Notes under the pieces: generated by a model
Databases searched by the model: none
What the model saw: only the letters and a program-made list of their open reading frames with translations
Told to the model about the DNA's origin: nothing
Made by a program: the position numbers and the translations under genes
Part shown: positions 27,094 through 36,031 of the stretch, piece after piece
Numbering within the stretch: position 1 is the first letter of the stretch
Layout of the letters: each line of letters begins with the position of its first letter
Origin: Desulfurococcales archaeon
GTDB lineage: Archaea > Thermoproteota > Thermoprotei_A > Sulfolobales > Acidilobaceae
Direction of reading: 5' to 3'
Assembly (NCBI GenBank): GCA_015521705.1
Contig: WANR01000031.1
Location: 18,590 to 82,589 of the forward strand
Length of the DNA: 64,000 nt

Positions 27094-28028
27094 AGCTCAC
27101 CCTTGGGTTCTTGCATGAGCTTCTTGAACCCCATCAGCCTAAGCACTAGTATCCCTAGGATGCCTCCTATCACTACTAGGATGACTGCTGCAGCAGCCGC
27201 GAATCCTTGATCGCTTGTTGTGAATGCTGTATTGAACACGTATAGAGCCCAGGGGCTCCCCCACCACTTGTCTATAGCGCCCCATTGTACTAGGAGGAAT
27301 ATGTGGGCGTACGTGGTTATCAGGCTTAGCAGCTGCCACACTGTAACGTAGATTATGTGCCATTTCAGCTGTGGCACTAGCACGTAGCGTGTCATCTGGA
27401 ATGCCGAGGCGCCCTCGACTCTGGCTGCTATAACGTGCTCTCTGGGCAGGCTACGCAGCGCACTATAGAATACAACCATCCCGAAACTGACGCCTACAAG
27501 GCCGTTTACCAGGATTATTATAGCCCATGCAGATTCGGGGAGTAGTTCAGGACTGTTGCCCCATGCAAGAGGCTTCTCTATCACACCTAGCCGTAGTAGA
27601 AGGCTATTGAGGGTGCCTGATTCGTCTCCTAGGAAGAAGTAGTACCAGATTAGAGAGTAAACTGCTATAGGGGTCATTCTGGGCAGGATCCAAATAAGCC
27701 TATAGGGTAGAGACAAGGATTCGTCCATAAAGAACATTGAGAGGGCCAGGATAAGCCCCCCTAGAACGTTGAATATAAGGGTTATTGTGACAAAGACTAT
27801 GGTGGTTTTCACTACTTTAGTGACGTCTGGATCATTCATGGCCATGTAGAATAGTCTCTCATAGTTCTCCAGGCTTATCTGGTCTAGGTAGCGTGCAAGG
27901 TTCCAGTTCTGCAGCGGCGTGAAGCTAATATATATGGAGAAGAATAGCGGGACCACGTAGAAGACTATTATCAGGAAGAGGGCCGGGGACAGAAAAAACC
28001 ATATAGGGTTGGGTTTTGGGATCCTCAA
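27090..28028 (-). CDS. ABC importer permease (MalF type)
   Basis: First integral membrane subunit of the CUT1 importer, 312 residues with six hydrophobic segments. The EAA motif is AARVEGASAFQMTRYVLVPQ (about 201-220). The N-terminus KPNPIWFFLSPALFLIIVFY is a typical first helix. It follows the binding-protein gene by 13 bases and overlaps the next permease by four. Confidence 0.93.
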   Translation of the reverse strand: MRIPKPNPIWFFLSPALFLIIVFYVVPLFFSIYISFTPLQNWNLARYLDQISLENYERLFYMAMNDPDVTKVVKTTIVFVTITLIFNVLGGLILALSMFFMDESLSLPYRLIWILPRMTPIAVYSLIWYYFFLGDESGTLNSLLLRLGVIEKPLAWGNSPELLPESAWAIIILVNGLVGVSFGMVVFYSALRSLPREHVIAARVEGASAFQMTRYVLVPQLKWHIIYVTVWQLLSLITTYAHIFLLVQWGAIDKWWGSPWALYVFNTAFTTSDQGFAAAAAVILVVIGGILGILVLRLMGFKKLMQEPKGEL

Positions 28029-28041
28029 TTCTCACACCTTG

Positions 28042-29817
28042 CTATGGGAAGCTCCACCCAGAGGGTATCTCTCCACGTATCTCGGTAGCATCTCTTAGCT
28101 CGGGGTCGGCATTCACCTTGCTCTTGATGAAGTCTATAGCCTCTTCTGGTGTCATCTCTCCGCGTAGCACCTTGTCTACAGCATCTCTGTAAATATCAGC
28201 TAGTCTCGGGTAGAGCGGGTGTATAGGGGTTAGCTTCGTGTATTCTAGCATGTAGCTCGCGTCGCCCAGGAACCTGACGTTGATGTCGTTGACAGTAGCT
28301 TTGACGATGTCTCTTATGCCCTCCTTCACCCTGTCGGAGAGCTCTATTTCAAGGTTAGCTAGCTTTCTGACCCATCCGGGGTCGTTTATAAGGTCGGCAG
28401 AAGCCTTCCTGACTGGCAGGTGTGCGCTTATGATGCTGTGTATAGCGTTCAGGTCAGGATCGCTAGCCTTAACTACCAGCAGGAAGGCTAGCATGTGGTA
28501 CACATCCTTTAACTCGTCATACTTGGGGTTGTCCTTGCCCGCGTTGCTAGCTATTACCCATACGAACGGCTGGCTTAGCGTTACTGGGCTTAATCCCTCT
28601 TCTCCGGCTGGGAATAGGGTATAGTAGAACAGTTTCTGGACCTCTTCAGCGGTCAAAGGCCTTGTCTCGCCAGTGTTGGGGTCCTTAAAGTAAGGCTTTG
28701 TCTGCCACTCTGTCCAGTGCCAGGTCCCTCCTATCCATACTAGGGTGTTCCCGCTGACGACGCTCGGGTGGATCTGCTTGCCCCAGTCCCAGGCCATCAT
28801 GTCTTCGGGTATAATGCCGTCCCTGGCCATCTTCCACTCTACGTAGAGCCACTTATATACTGCTGGAACGTCGACCACTAGCTTGCCAGTGTTGGGGTCC
28901 TCCAGCACTCCTCCGAAGGCGAATATAAACTGGATCAGGTCTGGGTGGGCGGAGCCCTTTCTGTGGAGGACTCCCCACTCAGTGCAGCCGGTGTCTACTG
29001 ATGTTTTGGCATAATTGTAAACGGTCTTCCAGGTGACTAGGCCTTTCTCTACGGCTTCTTTCAGTTCCATGCCTCTAACGTTTAATATGTCGCCTTTCCC
29101 AGCGTCCCTGAGGCAGGCTATGACGTCTGTCCTCCAATATAGGGGTCTGGCTTCAGTGTCCTGAGGTATACCGTAGAACCTTCCCTTGTATTTTACAGCG
29201 TCTAGCAGGCTTGTGTAGAAGTCTGATATAAACCCGCTGTAGGCATTAACGAAGTCCGTTATATCCAGGAGGTAGCCCTCCTCGGCGAACCTTGCTATGT
29301 GCTTGTAGCTGTTAGCCATTATGTCAGGGTTGGTGGCACTGGCGAAGGCTGTGGCGAAGTCCTCTGCAAGCTGGTCTCCCCCGCCTCTCCTAAAGTTGTC
29401 CTCGATAGTTATCTTGAAGTCCACGTTGTTCTCTGCCAGTATCTTGTTGAGCCTTTCGGCAGCCTCTACTACTGCCAATGTTCTGAGGACACTGTTGGGG
29501 TCTCCCGCTCCAGCTACGGTGAACTTGGCCTCCTTAACCCCGTTAGCTGATAAGTACTTTCCAATGGCTACTATGTCTTTTTCAATATCACCTGTCAATG
29601 TAGGTTTAGCTGGGGTTGTTTCTGTTGGGGTTTGAGTGGGTGTTTCTGTCGGTGTTGTAGCTGCTGGGGGCGTTGTTTTAGTAGGCGTCTCCTCAGGAGC
29701 TTGCTCTCTCATAGCGATGATAGCTGCCGCCGCTATTATTATGATAACTACTGCGATGCCTGCTATGAGTGCCCTAGAAGCCCCCCTTCTATATAGAGTA
29801 TTCCCTGAGAACTTCAT
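28042..29817 (-). CDS. Membrane-anchored substrate-binding protein of a CUT1 ABC importer
   Basis: Extracellular solute-binding protein. After a short basic stretch comes a single hydrophobic helix (rich in Ile and Ala), then a Thr/Pro-rich linker (about 45-80), then a large two-lobe domain with family 1 binding-protein features such as YGIPQDTEARPLYWRTDV and FIFAFGG. The helix has no lipobox Cys, so it probably stays as a transmembrane anchor. The open frame starts at a TTG at 29838, but the ATG at 29817 has gaggagagg six to eight bases upstream and is preferred. The operon promoter is just upstream. A sugar or oligosaccharide is the likely ligand. Confidence 0.92.
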   Translation of the reverse strand: MKFSGNTLYRRGASRALIAGIAVVIIIIAAAAIIAMREQAPEETPTKTTPPAATTPTETPTQTPTETTPAKPTLTGDIEKDIVAIGKYLSANGVKEAKFTVAGAGDPNSVLRTLAVVEAAERLNKILAENNVDFKITIEDNFRRGGGDQLAEDFATAFASATNPDIMANSYKHIARFAEEGYLLDITDFVNAYSGFISDFYTSLLDAVKYKGRFYGIPQDTEARPLYWRTDVIACLRDAGKGDILNVRGMELKEAVEKGLVTWKTVYNYAKTSVDTGCTEWGVLHRKGSAHPDLIQFIFAFGGVLEDPNTGKLVVDVPAVYKWLYVEWKMARDGIIPEDMMAWDWGKQIHPSVVSGNTLVWIGGTWHWTEWQTKPYFKDPNTGETRPLTAEEVQKLFYYTLFPAGEEGLSPVTLSQPFVWVIASNAGKDNPKYDELKDVYHMLAFLLVVKASDPDLNAIHSIISAHLPVRKASADLINDPGWVRKLANLEIELSDRVKEGIRDIVKATVNDINVRFLGDASYMLEYTKLTPIHPLYPRLADIYRDAVDKVLRGEMTPEEAIDFIKSKVNADPELRDATEIRGEIPSGWSFP

Positions 29818-29861
29818 GATGCCTCTCCTCTTCTTCAATTGTATGGTAAACCCTCCATGTA

Positions 29862-29875
29862 TTATAAATATTTTT
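29862..29875 (-). promoter_or_regulatory. TATA box of the CUT1 importer operon
   Basis: Read on the minus strand, aaaaatatttataat lies about 45-58 bases before the ATG at 29817. It is the strongest A/T element in the 192-base gap between this operon and hemA, and is well placed for a leader carrying the gaggagagg SD. Confidence 0.5.
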
Positions 29876-29955
29876 CTCTTAAACTATATAGGGTAAAAAC
29901 AGATTGTTTATTAGAAAAGATTACACGCCGCGCCGCAAGCCTAGAATGCTCCTTA

Positions 29956-29974
29956 GTATATACCGGGTATATAC
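29956..29974. promoter_or_regulatory. Perfect 19-bp palindrome upstream of hemA (putative operator)
   Basis: GTATATACC and GGTATATAC form perfect 9-bp arms around one central base, 36-54 bases before the hemA ATG. The arms contain TATA-like sequence, so a dimeric regulator bound here would compete with TBP for the hem promoter. Equally, the site could belong to the divergent importer operon, whose TATA box lies about 80 bases away. Confidence 0.5.
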
Positions 29975-30009
29975 GTGTCACCCTTGTTATTGTGGTTTAG
30001 TACCTATTA

Positions 30010-31281
30010 ATGCCAACCCGCTTAATCGGCCCTTTTAATGTAGTCATTATAGGGATTAGGGTGGCCGCCACGCTCGGCGAGGCTAAGCTATCCCGCCTTC
30101 TAGCCTACTCCCTCGATTACAGGAAAGCAGGTAAGGATGCTGCAAAGAGGCTGCTAGAGCCCAAGGAAGCCTATAGGAGGCTCTACAGCTTGGTGGAGGG
30201 TATTGTTGTGCTTTCTACTTGTGCCCGGTACGAGATTTACATGGATATAGCCGATAGAAGTGCTGGTTTGGACGATGCTGTTAGAGAAGTTTATGGCGAT
30301 TACTATGGCCTGGCCTCCAGGCTCGAGGGCATAGACGCTGTTAGGCACCTATTTAGGGTAGCTGCCGGCCTAGAATCACCTATAATAGGTGAACCAGAGA
30401 TCCTGGGCCAGGTGAAGAATGCATGGCTTCACGCCAAGGAGAACCTCTATACAAGCAGGCTCATAGACATGGTGTTCCACAGGGCCATAGTCGCAGGTAA
30501 GAGGGCTAGATCCGAGACGGGCATAAGTAGGGGAGTTATAGGCTATCCTCAAGCTGCTGTTATAACAGCCTCGCGGATCATAGGCGACTTGAACGGGAAG
30601 AAAATAGCCGTTATAGGTGCAGGCCAAGCAGCATCGTCCATAGTATCGTTTCTGTGTTCCAGGTGGGAACCAGGGCTTCTGGTAGTTTATAACAGAACCC
30701 CAGGGAAGGCTAAGAGCCTTGCTTCCAAGTGTCCTAATGGGCTACATAGGTCGTTAAAAGAGATGGATAACATGGTGGATTATGATGCAGTTTTTGTGGC
30801 CGTTAGCGGGTTTAATGGTGGACTTAGGGGCCTGGAGAAGGCTGGAGTCATAGTTGACATCTCCATTCCACCCGTTATAGGCAAGGGCGGGGGCCTGAGG
30901 GTTTTGCATTTAGAGGATGTTAAGAGGGTCTCGATGGAGGGTATTGCCTCTAGAAATAGAGAGGCTTCAAAGGTGGAGCTCATAGTGATTGAGGAGGTTA
31001 GGAAACTCATTGATGCCGTTAAAGCGGAAGAGGCTAATGCTGCGGTGGCGGCTATTTTTGAGTATGTGCGTGCATCAGCGACGGCAGAACGCCAGCTAAC
31101 GCTTAAATCTCTGAGCAGAGGAGAGGACGTTGAAAGGGTTCTAGAGATAGCTTTTGACAGCTTCTCCAGAAAGATCCTCAGACCCCTAGTATTAGCTCTT
31201 AGAAAGATAGCTAGGGAGGGCGATATGAGAGCCATCGACATTATTCGAGAGGCCTACAGGAGGGAGCTCGGGGGCGAGTAG
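30010..31281 (+). CDS. hemA: Glutamyl-tRNA reductase
   Basis: First enzyme of C5-pathway tetrapyrrole synthesis; it reduces Glu-tRNA(Glu) to glutamate-1-semialdehyde with NADPH. The 423 residues have the catalytic Cys in VVLSTCARYEIY (about 65-76; most homologues have N rather than A after the Cys). The region VAAGLESPIIGEPEILGQVK (about 118-137) is a family hallmark, and the NADPH fold is KIAVIGAGQAASSIV (about 198-212). A helical dimerisation tail follows. The ATG start is close to the promoter region. It is first gene of hemA-hemB-hemL-hemC-cobA-hemD, with only one base between hemA and hemB. Confidence 0.95.
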   Translation: MPTRLIGPFNVVIIGIRVAATLGEAKLSRLLAYSLDYRKAGKDAAKRLLEPKEAYRRLYSLVEGIVVLSTCARYEIYMDIADRSAGLDDAVREVYGDYYGLASRLEGIDAVRHLFRVAAGLESPIIGEPEILGQVKNAWLHAKENLYTSRLIDMVFHRAIVAGKRARSETGISRGVIGYPQAAVITASRIIGDLNGKKIAVIGAGQAASSIVSFLCSRWEPGLLVVYNRTPGKAKSLASKCPNGLHRSLKEMDNMVDYDAVFVAVSGFNGGLRGLEKAGVIVDISIPPVIGKGGGLRVLHLEDVKRVSMEGIASRNREASKVELIVIEEVRKLIDAVKAEEANAAVAAIFEYVRASATAERQLTLKSLSRGEDVERVLEIAFDSFSRKILRPLVLALRKIAREGDMRAIDIIREAYRRELGGE

Positions 31282-31282
31282 C

Positions 31283-32296
31283 ATGAGTCCTTTCAGAGAC
31301 AGGCCAAGGAGGCTTAGACTATCCAAGGCAGTTAGGGATCTTGTAGCTGAGACGTCTATCGAAGCCTCCTCCCTGATGCTCCCAATTTTCGTTAAGGAGG
31401 GAATAAAGGATAGAGAGCCTGCCCAGGGCCTTGAGGGCCACTACTACTATCCGCCGGCCTCGAAGAGTCTCCTTAACGTCATTAGTGGTGCTCTGGATCT
31501 TGGCGTTAAGTCCTTCTTATTGTTCGGGGTTACAAGTAGGAAGGACAGCAGGGGCTCTACAGCTTTTGACCAGAAGGGGCCCGTCCAAGCGGCTCTAAGA
31601 TTTATCAGGAGAGAGCTCGGGTGGGAGCCTCTAATATTTACCGATGTCTGCGTTTGTGGCTACACGGACCATGGCCACTGTGGCATAGTGAGGGAAACCA
31701 GGAGAGGCCTGGTCGTGGATAATGACTCTACTCTAGAAGTTTACGCTAAAATAGCTGTCAGCCATGCAGAGGCAGGCACGGATTTCGTGGCTCCCTCTGG
31801 GATGATGGACGGCCAGGTTTCAGCTATAAGGGAAGCCTTGGACAAGGCTGGCTACGCTGATGTCGGCATAATGGCTTACTCGGCAAAGTATGCCAGCTCC
31901 TTCTATGGGCCCTTTAGGATAGTTGCTGGGTCTGCCCCCAGGTTCGGCGATAGGAGGAGCTACCAAATGGATCCACGTAACTCTAGAGAGGCCGTGAAGG
32001 AAGCCTTAAAGGACGTAAGTGAGGGGGCTGACATTGTCATGGTTAAACCAGCCCTGGCTTATCTCGACGTGATTTCGTTGTTAAAGGAGAAGCTCTCTGG
32101 GATCCCCTTAGCGGCGTATAATGTTAGCGGCGAGTATATGCTAGTGAAGCTGGGAGCTAAGGCAGGGCTTATAGATGGTGAAGTAGCCATGATGGAGGTG
32201 TTGACTGCTATGAAGAGGGCTGGAGCCGACATTATAATTACTTATCATGCCCTTGAGGCGGCTGAGATGCTTAGGAGAGGCTATAGCCCCTTCTAG
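31283..32296 (+). CDS. hemB: Porphobilinogen synthase (5-aminolevulinate dehydratase)
   Basis: Condenses two 5-aminolevulinate molecules into porphobilinogen. The 337-residue protein has the Cys-rich metal site DVCVCGYTDHGHCGI (about 125-139), which suggests a zinc-dependent enzyme. The two Schiff-base lysines are in YSAKYASSFYGPFR (about 201-214) and MVKPALAYLD (about 255-264). It starts one base after the hemA stop and is followed by hemL after 12 bases. Confidence 0.95.
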   Translation: MSPFRDRPRRLRLSKAVRDLVAETSIEASSLMLPIFVKEGIKDREPAQGLEGHYYYPPASKSLLNVISGALDLGVKSFLLFGVTSRKDSRGSTAFDQKGPVQAALRFIRRELGWEPLIFTDVCVCGYTDHGHCGIVRETRRGLVVDNDSTLEVYAKIAVSHAEAGTDFVAPSGMMDGQVSAIREALDKAGYADVGIMAYSAKYASSFYGPFRIVAGSAPRFGDRRSYQMDPRNSREAVKEALKDVSEGADIVMVKPALAYLDVISLLKEKLSGIPLAAYNVSGEYMLVKLGAKAGLIDGEVAMMEVLTAMKRAGADIIITYHALEAAEMLRRGYSPF

Positions 32297-32308
32297 CCTG
32301 GAGGTCAG

Positions 32309-33625
32309 GTGGCCGTGAGCAGATCCAGCGAGGAATTGTTAGTCGAAGCGTCTAAAGTGTTTCCGGGCGGCGTTAATAGTCCTGTAAGAGCGCTTGTGAA
32401 GCCTTATCCCTTCTATGTAGCTAGCGCTGAGGGGCCTTTCGTGTACACGGTTGAAGGGAGGAGGCTACTGGATCTTGTCATGGCTTATGGCCCCCTAATA
32501 CTGGGCCACAGAGACAAGCGGGTATTGGATGCTATTAGAGAGCAGCTAGAGAAAGGATGGCTCTACGGGGCGCCATACGAGGCTGAAATAGAGCTGGCAA
32601 AAGCAATACTCAGACACTACAAGCCTGGAGGCATGGTAAGGTTTGTCAATAGTGGCACGGAGGCCACTATGACTGCTATAAGACTGGCTAGGGGGGCCAC
32701 GGGGAGAAAGTATATAGTTAAATTCGATGGCTGCTATCATGGAGCCCACGACTACGTACTTGTAGCCGCTGGGAGCGCTATGGGAGAGTACGGCCTCCCA
32801 TCTAGCGAAGGCGTCCTCAGCGACTCCGCACGGTACACCCTTGTGGCGGAGTTCAACGATGAACCTGGCATAGAGAGGCTTGTAGCGCGCATGGGCGGTG
32901 AAATAGCTGCTATAATAGTTGAGCCTGTTATTGGGAACTCTGGCGTGATACCAGCTAGGCCCTCTTTTCTAAGAACACTGAGACAGCTGGCCGACGAGTG
33001 GGGTTTTCTCCTAATATTCGACGAGGTTATAACCGGGTTTAGGCTAGGTCTCGGCGGAGCCCAGGAGTACTATGGTGTCGAGGCAGATATAGTAGTTCTG
33101 GGCAAGATTGTTGGAGGAGGTTTCCCCATAGGTGTTGTCGTTGGTTCCAGGGATCTCATGGAGAACCTGGCACCCTTGGGTAGAGTGTTTAACGCTGGAA
33201 CATTCAACGCTCACCCGGTTTCTATGGTTGCTGGGCTGGCTACCATAAGGATACTAGAGTCGACGGACGCGCTAGAGATTGCCTCCAGGGCCATGAAGCT
33301 AGTGACTGACATACTAGGAGAGAGCGTTGTGGAGTCAGGCCTGCCCCACGCAATTAACAGGGTGGAGAGCATGGCTCAAATATTCTTCGTCGACGGTGTT
33401 GTTGACAGTGCTTCCAAGGCTAGGAGGAGCGATAAGAGGATCTATACTAGGCTCCACGAAGAATTGCTGAGAAGAGGGGTTTTCATAGCACCAAGCCAAA
33501 TGGAGGCTCTCTTCACTTCCTCAAGCCACACACGCAGCCATCTCGGGATCCTAGAAGAGGCATTACCTGAGGCCGTTCGCGAGGTAGTGAAGGATGCCAG
33601 GTTTAAAGGTCAGGGTAGCAACTAG
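32309..33625 (+). CDS. hemL: Glutamate-1-semialdehyde 2,1-aminomutase
   Basis: PLP enzyme that converts glutamate-1-semialdehyde to 5-aminolevulinate, completing the C5 route begun by HemA. The 438 residues show the family N-terminus VFPGGVNSPVRA, the PLP-binding SGTEATMTAIRLAR (about 115-128), the Asp in FDEVITGFRLGLGG, and the PLP lysine in VLGKIVGGGFPIG (about 263-275). A GTG start is preceded by ggaggtcag. Its end overlaps hemC by 32 bases. Confidence 0.95.
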   Translation: MAVSRSSEELLVEASKVFPGGVNSPVRALVKPYPFYVASAEGPFVYTVEGRRLLDLVMAYGPLILGHRDKRVLDAIREQLEKGWLYGAPYEAEIELAKAILRHYKPGGMVRFVNSGTEATMTAIRLARGATGRKYIVKFDGCYHGAHDYVLVAAGSAMGEYGLPSSEGVLSDSARYTLVAEFNDEPGIERLVARMGGEIAAIIVEPVIGNSGVIPARPSFLRTLRQLADEWGFLLIFDEVITGFRLGLGGAQEYYGVEADIVVLGKIVGGGFPIGVVVGSRDLMENLAPLGRVFNAGTFNAHPVSMVAGLATIRILESTDALEIASRAMKLVTDILGESVVESGLPHAINRVESMAQIFFVDGVVDSASKARRSDKRIYTRLHEELLRRGVFIAPSQMEALFTSSSHTRSHLGILEEALPEAVREVVKDARFKGQGSN

Positions 33626-34502
33626 AGGGAGCAAGCTTAGCATAGAGCAGGTAAAGATAGCGCTATCTCATATAAGTAGGGTGCTAGGGAAGGTAGAATA
33701 CGAGCTTGTAATAGTTAAAACGCGTGGAGACATTGTAACAGATAAGCCCATCAGAGATATAGGGTTCAAGGGTGTCTTCGAAAAGGAAGTAAATCAGGCC
33801 GTACTTGATGGGAGAGCGGATATCGCGATCCACAGCATGAAGGATCTCCCGGCACGAATAGACGAGAGACTGGATATAGTAGTCGTGCCTCCCCGCGGAG
33901 ATCCCAGAGACGCTATAGTGCCTCCGCCTCCAGGCCCCACACTGAGATCGCTACCGGAGAGAGCGGTCGTCGGGACCTCTAGTGCTAGGAGAGAGGCTCT
34001 ACTGTTATACCATAATGATGGGATAACGGTGAAGCCTCTTAGGGGGAACCTAGACACGCGCCTAGGGAAGCTCTCTGCAGGCGAGTATGATTATATAGTG
34101 GTTTCAGAAGCTGGCCTCCAAAGACTAGGCGTCAGGGTTGAAAGGCTAGTGTTGCCTATATACGATTTCCCTCCGGCCCCTGGACAGGGATTAATAGCTG
34201 TTGTAGGGCTTAAGGGGGACCCTCTTGCATCGAAGCTTAGGAAAGCTGATGACAAGCTTTCAAGGATAATGGCCGAGGCTGAAAGAGCTTTTCTCGAGAA
34301 AGCCGGTGGAGGGTGCAGGATACCGGTAGGCGGTGTGGCTGTAGTCAGGGGGGACAAAATACTGTTTACAGCGGCTGTCGTGTCTCCTGACGGCTCGCGC
34401 GCCTTTTGGGTGCGAAGCAAGGGGGATATAAGAGACCCCAGAAGGGTCGGCTTGGAGGCAGGCGAGGCTATTAGTGCTGGAATAGAAAAGGTGCTGGAGT
34501 GA
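33594..34502 (+). CDS. hemC: Hydroxymethylbilane synthase (porphobilinogen deaminase)
   Basis: Polymerises four porphobilinogens to hydroxymethylbilane. The 302-residue protein starts with the family pattern VRVATRGSKLSIEQ. It contains IHSMKDLPAR (about 81-90) and VGTSSARREALL (about 124-135), and the dipyrromethane cofactor Cys is in AGGGCRIPVGG (about 238-248). The ATG at 33594 lies inside hemL. A later start would remove conserved strand one, so the overlap is probably real and couples translation. Confidence 0.95.
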   Translation: MPGLKVRVATRGSKLSIEQVKIALSHISRVLGKVEYELVIVKTRGDIVTDKPIRDIGFKGVFEKEVNQAVLDGRADIAIHSMKDLPARIDERLDIVVVPPRGDPRDAIVPPPPGPTLRSLPERAVVGTSSARREALLLYHNDGITVKPLRGNLDTRLGKLSAGEYDYIVVSEAGLQRLGVRVERLVLPIYDFPPAPGQGLIAVVGLKGDPLASKLRKADDKLSRIMAEAERAFLEKAGGGCRIPVGGVAVVRGDKILFTAAVVSPDGSRAFWVRSKGDIRDPRRVGLEAGEAISAGIEKVLE

Positions 34503-34518
34503 TGCAGGTGATCTAGCT

Positions 34519-35313
34519 TTGCGCGAGGACTCTGGAGCCTGCCCTAGTAAGCCAGGGGACAGCGGCAAGGGTGTAGTCTATGTAGTAGGCGCGGGTCCCG
34601 GCGACCCCGAGCTCATAACGATTAAAGGGTTGAGGCTTATCGAAATAGCTGATGTCATAGTCTATGACAGGCTAGCGCCCAGGGAACTCCTGAGGCATGC
34701 AAAGAAAGGAGCCGAGCTAGTGTATGCTGGTAAAGAACCGGGATTCCATGCCATGAGCCAGGATGATATAAACAAGTTATTACTCGACAGGGCTACTAGG
34801 GGGCTCACGGTTGTTAGGCTAAAGGGAGGGGATCCTCTGGTTTTTGGCCGTGGAGAAGAGGAATGCCTATTCCTGGCTCGCCACGGAGTAGAGTGCATAA
34901 TAGTACCCGGGATCCCTAGTTTCATAGGAGCAGCAGCATACGCTATGATCCCTCTGACCTCACGCGGTTATTCATCTAGTTTTGCCGTAGTGACTGGCAA
35001 AGAGGCTCCAGAGAAGGGCTTCACGTCGGTCAGGCTCGGGGATATTGCTAGGGCCGTAGACACTATAATAGTGTTGATGGGCGCCTCTAGATCGCCAGAG
35101 ATATTCGAAGAACTCATCAAGGTTTTAGGCAGTAACGCTCTAGGGGCTGTCGTGATCAACGCCACGCGCGGAGACCAGGTCGTTATAGAGGGGACGTTGG
35201 GCGAGCTTCTACACCTTGCCAGGAAAGGCAGGATCAGGAACCCGGCGGTTATAATTGTGGGCAAGACTGTGGGTTTGAGGGAGAAGCTTTGCGCAGAAAG
35301 TGTAGAGTCCTAG
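34519..35313 (+). CDS. cobA: Uroporphyrinogen-III C-methyltransferase (precorrin-2 synthase)
   Basis: SAM-dependent enzyme that methylates uroporphyrinogen III at C2 and C7 to precorrin-2, the branch point to siroheme, cobalamin and (in archaea) heme via siroheme. After about 18 non-conserved residues, the 264-residue protein shows VYVVGAGPGDPELITIKGLR (about 20-39), VRLKGGDPLVFGRGEEE (about 99-115) and the SAM pocket PGIPSFIGAAAYA (about 131-143). There is no fused HemD or Met8 domain. The start is a TTG; it overlaps hemD by 25 bases at its 3' end. Confidence 0.93.
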   Translation: MREDSGACPSKPGDSGKGVVYVVGAGPGDPELITIKGLRLIEIADVIVYDRLAPRELLRHAKKGAELVYAGKEPGFHAMSQDDINKLLLDRATRGLTVVRLKGGDPLVFGRGEEECLFLARHGVECIIVPGIPSFIGAAAYAMIPLTSRGYSSSFAVVTGKEAPEKGFTSVRLGDIARAVDTIIVLMGASRSPEIFEELIKVLGSNALGAVVINATRGDQVVIEGTLGELLHLARKGRIRNPAVIIVGKTVGLREKLCAESVES

Positions 35314-36029
35314 TTATGGGGCCAGAGCCTCCTAGACACGGCAATCCCATGGTGGAGGTTCTATGGATACCTGTTATAAAGGTTAGGCGCGTTGGTGGAT
35401 CATCCCTGAGAGTCGTTTCGCTGCTCGAGAGCGCCGACACCGTAGCCTTCACGAGTCCGCGCGGCCCACGGCTCCTTAAAGAGGATTCAGAGATCTATTC
35501 CGTTTATAACATGCTAAGAGCCTCTCTCCAAGAGAGGCTCAAAGCCGTTATTGGGCCAGAGACCGGCAGGGCTTTTTACGAGAGTTTCAGGTTACACTGG
35601 GACATAATGCCAGAAGAATACCGGGGAGAAGCTTTAGGCCTGGTCCTGGCTAGAAGCGGTTCTAGACGGGTTGTCATAGCTAGGTCTAGGAACGGCGGTA
35701 GAGACATCCTGGAGGTTCTCGAGAGTAACGGCGTTGAATTCTACGATATTCCAGTCTATGATGTAGACGTCGACATGGAGAGAGTTTCTATCGTAGCTTC
35801 TATCATCATGGAGGGCCGGGTTGATGTTGTAGCTTTCACGAGTGGCAATATAGCTTCAGCCCTGTGCCGCGTATTGAAGGGATGGGAGGGTCTCCCTCAC
35901 ATAGTTTCTATCGGCCCCACAACGGCTGGTGTCATAAGGAAGGAGTGTGGGGTCGAACCAAGGATCTCTGAGAAGTCTAGCTACGAGCACCTAATAAAAA
36001 AGGCTGTAAGCTTGTGTGGGGGCTTTTAG
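35289..36029 (+). CDS. hemD: Uroporphyrinogen-III synthase
   Basis: Cyclises hydroxymethylbilane to uroporphyrinogen III. HemD is poorly conserved, but the 246 residues show the expected two-domain layout. An N-terminal strand/loop ADTVAFTSPRGPRLL is followed by a central YRGEALG and a second domain with VDVVAFTSGNIASALCR and IVSIGPTTAGVIRKE (about 207-221). Its place at the end of the hem operon, overlapping cobA, supports the call. A TTG at 35289 is the longest start; an ATG at 35316 (MGPEPPRHG) is possible. Confidence 0.88.
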   Translation: MRRKCRVLVMGPEPPRHGNPMVEVLWIPVIKVRRVGGSSLRVVSLLESADTVAFTSPRGPRLLKEDSEIYSVYNMLRASLQERLKAVIGPETGRAFYESFRLHWDIMPEEYRGEALGLVLARSGSRRVVIARSRNGGRDILEVLESNGVEFYDIPVYDVDVDMERVSIVASIIMEGRVDVVAFTSGNIASALCRVLKGWEGLPHIVSIGPTTAGVIRKECGVEPRISEKSSYEHLIKKAVSLCGGF

Positions 36030-36031
36030 GC

